This document shows, in pieces, positions 1 to 9,000 of a stretch of 20,208 bases of DNA. Under the pieces are notes generated by a model. That model was not told the DNA's origin and ran no database searches. It was given only the letters and a program-made list of their open reading frames with translations. This DNA is from a virus. A program made the position numbers and the translations under genes. Position 1 is the first letter of the stretch. Each line of letters starts with the position of its first letter. The stretch spans positions 1-20,208 of IMG/VR virus record IMGVR_UViG_3300013285_000106; one strand, given 5' to 3'.

Positions 1-3000
1 AAAATTCACTAAATTGTCCACTGGATAGTTCACAGGCTGATCCAATTGACCCACACGATGGGTGGCGCGAACAAAACTTGTTTTAAAAATCCAGTCAACA
101 TACAGTTGCTCAGAATGAACAAAATGCACACTGGCTAAAAACAAGTTGAGATATTCCTGCTTCAAATCGCCTATTAAGATATTGTTCTTAATAGTCTTGA
201 GAATTATTCTTAGCTCTGTTACTGCTTGAACGTCAAAATCTCCATTATCAAACACATTGCTATCATAGCCCACATTGGTATTTTGTAGTCGATATAACTT
301 GGATGAAAATTGAATTGTGCCTTGCTGTATACCAACAGTTCTATAGGACTGTGTGTAATCTACTGAACTGGAGTCTGCATACTTTTCCAACAGCAACCAT
401 CCACCCTTATTGGCCATTAGAACTTTCACAAGCTGACCTACCCTTACTTTGGTTTTATATAGATCTGCAAGCGTTGCTACAGCATGGTCAGCCGCACTGT
501 ATTGACTATATCCTGTTTGATACCAATCAACTTTGCTCCAATAATTGTTTACATCATATGACTGTGTTAGAGTCTTGCTATAGGTTTTGTCATCGGGATT
601 GAATCCATAGATACTCCATTGATAATCATTGGTTGCATCACTTCTCACCAGTACTGAAAAGTTTCGCAGTACCAACTTGGTGTTGATGTCATACCCGTAG
701 CCTTCGTTGCTTACGGAAACAGATACGATTTGTCCAGCATTGTTTATGTTGCAAACAACTTTAGCATTTTCTCCTGAACCAGTTACCTCTATGGTTGGAG
801 CAATGATATATCCTTTGCCAGCTGTAGTGATTGACACAGATTTTATTCTGCCATTCACAATTACCGGTTTAAGAACTGGCATTGTGAAAGACACAGCACC
901 TTGATTTGTTGTAAAATCTAGATAGGTGTCATATGTCCTGTCATACAATCCACTGAGAGCAGTTGGCGTTGGGTCTTTTAATTCAAGGTTGTGGATGTTT
1001 CTAGTTTCAACAATTTGTTGTGTGACAAGTACACGATTAACACGTTCTATAAATTCTTTAAGTGCTTCTATCCTATTGATAAACATGCCTTGACGAGGAC
1101 GATTTTCAACTCCATAACGCAGTTTTGTTGGTAAAGTTGGATCTGGCACAGCTCTGCCCTTAGTATCTATGCCACACAAACTGTCAATCCATTTTTCTTC
1201 AATAGCGGTAGGAAGATCAACTATTACATCATTGCTTATCAAACTCCACTGACTGTGCATGGCTTGATCTACTTTGTCCACAGTCCAGTTCTCAATGGCC
1301 AGTACTCTGTCCAAATCTTTGAGATACTTTGCACAATTTATAAGACTGAAAGAATCAACACCTGTAATGGCTAAACATGCATATCCCTGCTCGCGGGGGC
1401 TTGCAATCAGTTTGGCAACATCGTTGGCTGCCATGTAGCGTCCTTGTACATTGGGGATAATTTTTTTGTTCTTGACCCAGAAATAATACAAGTTGTTGAA
1501 CACTTTGCTGGTTGTATCATATGTTTCCAAAGAACTGTAAGCATTGTCTCCGTGCAGACTTTTTCCACTTATTCCCCTAGCTAATCCGTTAGGAGTATCT
1601 GCTATGGCATCCCAACTGCTGGGTTTGAGTGTGCTTTCTACCCATTCATAAATGTCTACAGATGCTCCGGTAGACAATGTGTTCCAAGTGTTATTTCTAT
1701 AATTAAAATCATCAAATCGATTTTCTAAAAACTTGCATGTTCTTAGATCCCACCACAACTTACCCACTTGAGGAGCATCCCAATGACTAATGGAATCACT
1801 TGTGGCATCCATGACATTGCTGTAACTGTATGTGGCCGGATCATAGTATGTTTTGTAAGATAATTCTTCTTCTGCAGGCCCAGCAATTTTTCCCTGTAAA
1901 GGATCTATTACATCAAGATAAGTTGTAAGTGTTTCTAATTTTTTGTCGTAGATAAATGCTTTTCTCACTTTGCCAATGTCTGCAGAAATATTTTGTTTTC
2001 GGAACACGGACCAAGCATAGGCATTTGGTTGTTTGATGTAACTGTACACTTGTCCAGATAACAATTTGCCATCCAAGGCTCCTGGCGCACTAACTACAAC
2101 GCTGTTGGTTCCCACTCCAATACCTGCACCGTACAAGTCTGTAGGCAAATTAGTGGTAGGGAGAGATTCACTGTAAACCCACACATTGTTATAGATATCA
2201 TAGATATCCACTCTACCCGCATGTGATTCTGTTTCCGTGAAATTAGTGGACCCTTTGTCAAAGGTAGTTGTACCATTGTCAAAATTTCTTAATGTCGATG
2301 TGTCTCCATTCTTGCTGTAAACAACAATTGTTTTATAGTCATTCATGAAAGACACAGTGCTTCCAAACTGCCCGTTTTGTTGTGGACTGTGGTTATTTAG
2401 AGTTGATACATAAGAGTAATTTGATCCCTTATTGTTGGTATAAACTTTTACAATACCTTCGTACATAATTCCTACAGGAGCAGTTGGATCTGATACCGCA
2501 AGATATGTTCCGTCATTGCTGAAAGACACTGATTGCCCCCATGCAGTTGCAGAATTTTGTGTCGGCAATCTAGTAGGAGCAGGCAATGTTTGTGTCAACA
2601 AATTATTTTTATAAACTTGGACAGACTTACCCACACTGCTCACAGCCAGCCATGATCCGTCAGCACTCGTTGACACTGTGTAACCAATAGCATTGTTGCT
2701 TGTTCCTATGAAATTATAAGAAAAATCATAAGCCCACGTTGTTGCTGTGAATGTTAAAATTCCACTTGGAGTCTTGTCAGGCAGTTGATCCAATAATATT
2801 GTATTGAGATCGACCACAGACGGAGTAAAATTTAGCTGTAATACTGAGAATGTCAATGTGTTGTCGCCATTCAATGTGATTTGCGTGAGTAATGAAGAGT
2901 CCACACCTTGCAAACTAGAAATTATTATATAATTGTAGGATTTGTAAATGCCATTAACTAATACTTGTTCAGCACCAAGAGAATAAATGTTGGCGGCTGA

Positions 3001-6000
3001 CAAGATTCCTGGCCCAGTCACTGCCATGCCAACTGTCAAATTTGCAGTGTTTTTATTTGGATCATTGATGCTTACTGTGTTTCCAGCAATGTTCACAGCT
3101 AATCTAATTTTGATTAACAAGGCGTCTACAATTTGTCCTTTATTAAAGCCAGTCCCGGTAATATTCATGCCGGCTCTAACTCCTGCGGTTGATGCTACTG
3201 CCACAATGTTTTTTGAACTGCCATTAGGATTGTAAACTGTACTGGCGTAAGATATAGTTTTATAACTGAATTTATAAACTCTACCAACACCGTTTCCATA
3301 GCCTGGCGCACCCACATACATAGAATTGGTGCCGAATGCCACGCTGTTGCCAAAGTTTTCGTTTGGAGATGGAATAGGACTTATAATAGAATCTATAAAA
3401 GTATAATCATTGTTGGATGACTTCTTGTACAAACTTATTACACCTTGCGATGCTAAACTGCTGTTGACTCCTGTTGCCTGACTTACTGGAATGTAAGGCA
3501 CGGACTCCCAATAGATTGAACTTGTATTTGGAATATTGTTTGCTGGCACTGCTGACACTGCTTGCCAATATGTTATATTGTTTGCAAAAGACACTGACAC
3601 TATGGAATTTATCACATAGGCTGAAGCTGAAACATAGGCTCCTCGATAACCGGTGGCAACATATCCAACCCCAGGACTGCCTATCACCAACCATGTGGCA
3701 TCCGTACTGAGAGACAACACAGTGCCAACTTGATTTAGCTTGACATTTCTGCCAGGATTTACTGGGTCGTTGAATGCTAAGAACGGCGTTGTCAATGTGG
3801 CTCGCTGAGTAAATGCCACTGACGATCCTACCTTATCGTATATGGTTACATAACCTTTGCTGTTTCCTACTGCAAGTATAGAGCCCTGTTTGTTAACGGT
3901 CAAGGAGAATCCATTGGCCAATCCGCTTTCAGCATTTATGTTGGTCAATATTTTTTGTTTGTATACAGGGGCAAATTTCCATACTGCCCACGAATCTGAA
4001 CCGTCATTGTCGGTCCATACCAGATCTCCAGTCAAAGAGTGTGCCAGTGGCAGTGCATCTATAGCATCTATGTTGGATATTTTCCTAGACACCAATGAAA
4101 ATATTACAAGTTGTTTGGTTTTAATAAAAGGTGATGCAATAGACTTGTCGGTGAGTATAGTAAATGAATTTAAAGTAACAGAAGCCACTTGATAAAATCC
4201 ATTTATAACATCAACAGGAGCTGACCCTACACTGGCAACACTCAGGCCCACATATGATCCCACAGTCAACGGAACAATGCTCTGAGTGGTTATGGAAAGC
4301 ACTCCGTTGGCATAGACAACTCCGCTTGCTCTTATTAAGAGATCCGTAAATCTATAAATGTTCCAACTGGCTCCTTCAAAAGAACACCACACATATTGCC
4401 CTTCCGACAGTTGTTTTATATCAACATTCACAATGTCTGCTATGGATCTCAGTTTAAATTTGACGTCGGCAGGATTTACATATCCAGCATTTCTCAACAA
4501 CGGAGTTGGGTTTGATAAAGTAGGAAATGGCTTTGATTGGTAGCCCAGCGGCTTTACAAATATGTCATTTGGAGTTTGCTGTATAATAAAACTGCTGATG
4601 TTGTTGTTCTTTTTTTCTACCAAGGCATAACCTTGCGGATTATTTTTAAACAGTGTTTCATCGAGTACTATTTCTATGTCTTCAAAAGCATCAGTGGCAC
4701 CGTATCTTCCAACACGCAGTGCCCATTCCTCGTAGAACTCTAAACTTTCTACTTTGTCAGTGTTTAACACGCCAAACAAATGATTCAACACATTCTGTGT
4801 GCCTTTTTCACGAATCATGCCTTGGTAAAATTTAAATTCACTTACGGGATCTTGAATTATGTTGTGCAAGTATTGTCTTGATTGATATCCAATCAAGTGT
4901 TGTGCAAACTGCTGATGCTGTGGATTGAAATTGTCCACATTGAGACTGTAAAAATCCACAAACTGTGTGGCGCTGTTGTTCCAATTAGGCAGTAACTTTG
5001 AGGTTGGTGCTTTACTCAACTTGTTCCAATATGCTGCCACAAAAGAACTAGATCCTGCAACAGCCTTGCTAGCACTGTAATAGTTGCCTTGATTGTACAC
5101 AATGTCGCCAAGATTGTAATCAGTGTATGGCTGCCAATTGGATATTTTTGCAGAATCAAATATAAATCCTGGAATGTCAAGACCGCCGTACCAGTCATTT
5201 GTAACATAACCCGAAACTTTAATACGATCCCTACGATAGCCGCTGGTAGGACTGTAAATTACATCATTGAATATGTCTGTGTTGTCAATGATAATCACAT
5301 GCTCATTCTGTATGAGATAAAAAGTAGCACCATAAATGCCGTCAGTACCCCGAGGACTATATGTAACGACATTTCCACTTCGATATGAATCCAGTTGCGT
5401 GGATTTTATAGTAGCCCCATCAACTTTGAAAAACTCATAACTGTTGAAAATATTGTTGATATTGTCTACCACTGTGAGGTTAGTATTAAAGGACACACCA
5501 TTTGCGGCAGGACTTAGACTGATAACACTGCCTCCAACATTGGTCAAGCCTGCAAGCAGTGTCCATTGCATGGCATCAAATATCGGATTTACTGGTAAGT
5601 TGTATGCCGCGCTGTAATAGGAACCATTGTAACGCACAATGGTGCCGTAGGTATAGGGCTGACTTGGCAGCCAGTCACTCCAATATTGTTGTCCCGTGGA
5701 CCAATTTTGGGTAGTCCAGAACATGAACTCCTTGGCGCTGGTTTGCCAGTTGGCCACTACACTAATGTTGGAGTTGAATTCTTCAAATACAAATCCTTGA
5801 TCCATTAACCACTGTTCATATCCTAACAAAAAGTCCACTACTTCTTGAATAGTGGCGAAAACTGTACCATAAGGAGCAGTAAGAAGTGTGGCTTTGTCCC
5901 ATCGATTTCTAAAGTACGCATTGGCACCGCCAACTATGGGCAAGTTTGGAATTTTTGTGAAATTAGTTGGTTGAAATGCAGGACCCGCAGTGATGTTGGT

Positions 6001-9000
6001 TTTGGCTGTGTAAAAATTATTGGCGTATTTTACAATTTGTCCAGATACATACTGCTGATTGGCTGACCAGTCAACAAAGCTGTCGCTGATGCCGCCCACA
6101 TTTGTGGCAGTACCTGTTCCAAAATAACTGTAGTATTTGAAGTATGGCTGTGAATTGCTGTAGCCTTTTATTTCAAACCCTGTTGATAATTTGGTCAATA
6201 TCACACCGCTGTAAGTGAGTTTTGTTACAGGGCTTGAACTGTTTAAAAAAACATTATAGCTTTCTGCTGGCACAAATACATTACCCGTTGCCAACGGTGT
6301 TTTAGATTCCAACAACAGATTGAACTGGCTCTTGTTTGTAAAAGCTCCGAGTCGATAACTTAATCTTGGCGTTAAATTTTGCAAGTCAGTTTTGTAAGCA
6401 GTAAAGCTGTCTAAATTGTTGCTGAAAATTATATTGGTAATAAAATTCACAACATAGTTTATGATGCCTGCTGTCTGAACGCGAGGAGTAGTTGTATAGA
6501 TATTAGGCACAGCTATGTCTGCTGGTTTAATCCTGAGATTGGTATCCTTGTATACAAGTTGCCCTGCTTTGTTGCGTACAATTCGTGACTTATCCAACAA
6601 CACACCAAATGTTTTGGCAGGTGTAAGCAACATACTGGCCAATATAACACTGAACGGATAGTAACTGCTTCTGCGCCATGCGGCTTCTACTGGACCAACA
6701 TCTCCAAATACAAAATTGTTATCAATATTTTGTGTTATTGTTCCTTGTGCTAGACCAGAAACAAGCGGGCTTACTAACTTGCCAGCATGGTCAACTGGAA
6801 TATGCTTTAGCAAAAATGGTCGTTTGTATTTTGCCAATACATATGCAGGCATGCCAGGTTGTCTCACCGTACCTGCTGCCAAATCAGTCCATAGAATCAA
6901 ATTGTCGCTGGTGTAAGGAGCAGGGCCGTATACCTGCTGCCACCAACTGGGTTCTACATTGAATCCCAACATCTCCCATGGACAAACATTAGGACGATCA
7001 GTATCCAGCATGTATCTATAGATGCCTCTCCAGTAGGCGGGAATTGCTGTTTGACTTATAGATTTGTTGCTTGAATAGTTAAAGGTAAAACTATTGGTTC
7101 TATCAAAAGTTAAATGTTGTGCAAAGTCAACTCCAACTAGCCCAGCCCATTGATAAAAATATGGCGCAAGCACTTGGTTGAATTCCTCGACAGTGTAATC
7201 TTGATCTCGAACATAGGAAGGCACAATATCGTGGATGTCAAATACATCCGTATCATAGTCCACTTTTATATTGTTGTAGATTCGAGTTTCTAACTCCAGT
7301 AACAAATCGTCTCTGTAATCTCCATAGGCCAGTATTACGCTGCCGTCATGTCCTTGTATCATGTTTCTAGGAGTTACCAATGTGGTATCTGTATAAATTT
7401 GAGGAACAAATTTTGGATACAAACCCAGTTTGCTTGGTGTTTCAGGCACAAAACAACCATCCGTATTGTCATACTCCACTGTGGTTATGATATCTCCAGT
7501 TGATAATGGCACTGAAGATTGTATCGTGATGTAGCCTTGATCATTAAAGATGTAGTCTCTTTCATACACCAACTGCTGTTTTGTTCCTGTAAAGGTCACG
7601 GTGTGATATATACACACTGCTTTGTTAGACAAACTGTCTACATTAAACACACTTGACAGCGGGTAATTTTTTATTCTATAATCAACCACATTCAATGCAG
7701 TAACAACACTGGCTCCGTAGGGAACCATATCGCTGAAATAATAAGGAGCTGTTTTGGGCTTGTTGGCATTTAGTTTTTGCAACACAAGGTCCACATGAGT
7801 TACTGTGTCAGAATTAAGACCTAGCGACCCAGCTACTTCTATAAAACTTCGCTTGAAAGCTCCGTAATCATTTCTACTTTGCTCTATGGCTTTGATTATG
7901 TTATGAGATTCCGAGGTTATATGGTATTGACTTAGGCTGGCTGGCCCGCTATGCTGAACAAATTTTGTTCCATACTGTGTGACATTGCCCAAGTCTCTCA
8001 AATTACTAGTGCCAGGAAATACCCCTTGAAATGTTGTGATGTTTTCAATAATAGATTCCACGTGGTCGCTTACTTCACCCAACGTGAAATCCGTCATGGC
8101 ATCATTGAGAGGATTGTTTTGCAAATTCAGTGGTAACTCATAATAACCATTTGCATTGATTGCTTGTGATGCATAGGCCTTGATGGTCAATATGTCTATG
8201 GATGATATGTCTGTGGTCAATTGTACTAGTTTATAAACAGGACTGTTTATAATTTTGTAGTTGCTAGGCTGTAAATACACTCCGTTAACATAAATTTTAA
8301 CTACTAGATCTTGCAAATTGCTAATGTTGTCAAAAATATCTATAGGAAAACTATTAGTTTGATTGGCATCTTTGTAGATCCTTACACCTGCTTGCACGGA
8401 TGTGGCTTTTGACACTTGCCAGCCATTCAAATACTGATTAATTCCAGCATAATCTCTTCCCAGCAAATAGCCCGATGACACAGATTTTGTAACTACGTTG
8501 CTGTTTAATTTGTATTGAAATATATCTGATGCCAGCGAGAAACTAAAAACTATGTCACCTATGTTGTTGACATTTTGATAGCTTAATGGAAACCCTAAAA
8601 CCACATCCTTGGTTCCTGTCGTGGCAGTTTTGTATGCAAACAAGGTAGTGCCAACAAACGTGGATCCACTGTAAACTGTTGTGTCAGAATAGCTCACTCC
8701 GTTTGCGTCTACTATATCAAATAGCGGTGACTGATTTACAGTTGTTTTTTGTTGGCCTTTTAACCAGGCAGAGCCGTTGTACCAATACATGGCACTTTGA
8801 TTATTGACACCTTTCAAGATGATAGTGTTCTGATTCAATTTAGGACTTGATATCTCAGTGAGATGTATTTGTTTGTAGCCGCTTATATTGATAAAACTCA
8901 CTTGAAATATTTTGCCATTTACAAGAGGATCTGTATCAGCTGTAAACAACACCCTATAGCCCGGGGCCAAATCAACTCCATCTATGTTGTAACCTCGAGA

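Larger units (their letters stand above)
2002..3915 (-). repeat. Seven FG-GAP-like repeats, predicted beta-propeller (in giant protein)
   Basis: Residues about 2149-2786 contain about seven units with the shape xFGxSVxxSxDGxxLxVGxPG...GxVxVYxxxxxxW. Starts are near 2149 (FSLTVNKQGSILAVG), 2208 (LSLSTDATWLVIGSPG), 2334 (FGNSVAFGTNSMYVGAPG), 2557 (YTVSTSADGSWLAVSS), 2606 (WGQSVSFSNDGTYLAVSD), 2664 (FGSTVSFMNDYKTIVVYS) and 2742 (YGAGIGVGTNSVVVSAPG). FG-GAP repeats form the blades of integrin-alpha-type propellers, and seven is the usual number. Blade 2 is interrupted by a CBM-like module and blades 3 and 4 are separated by a further insert. Confidence 0.7.
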
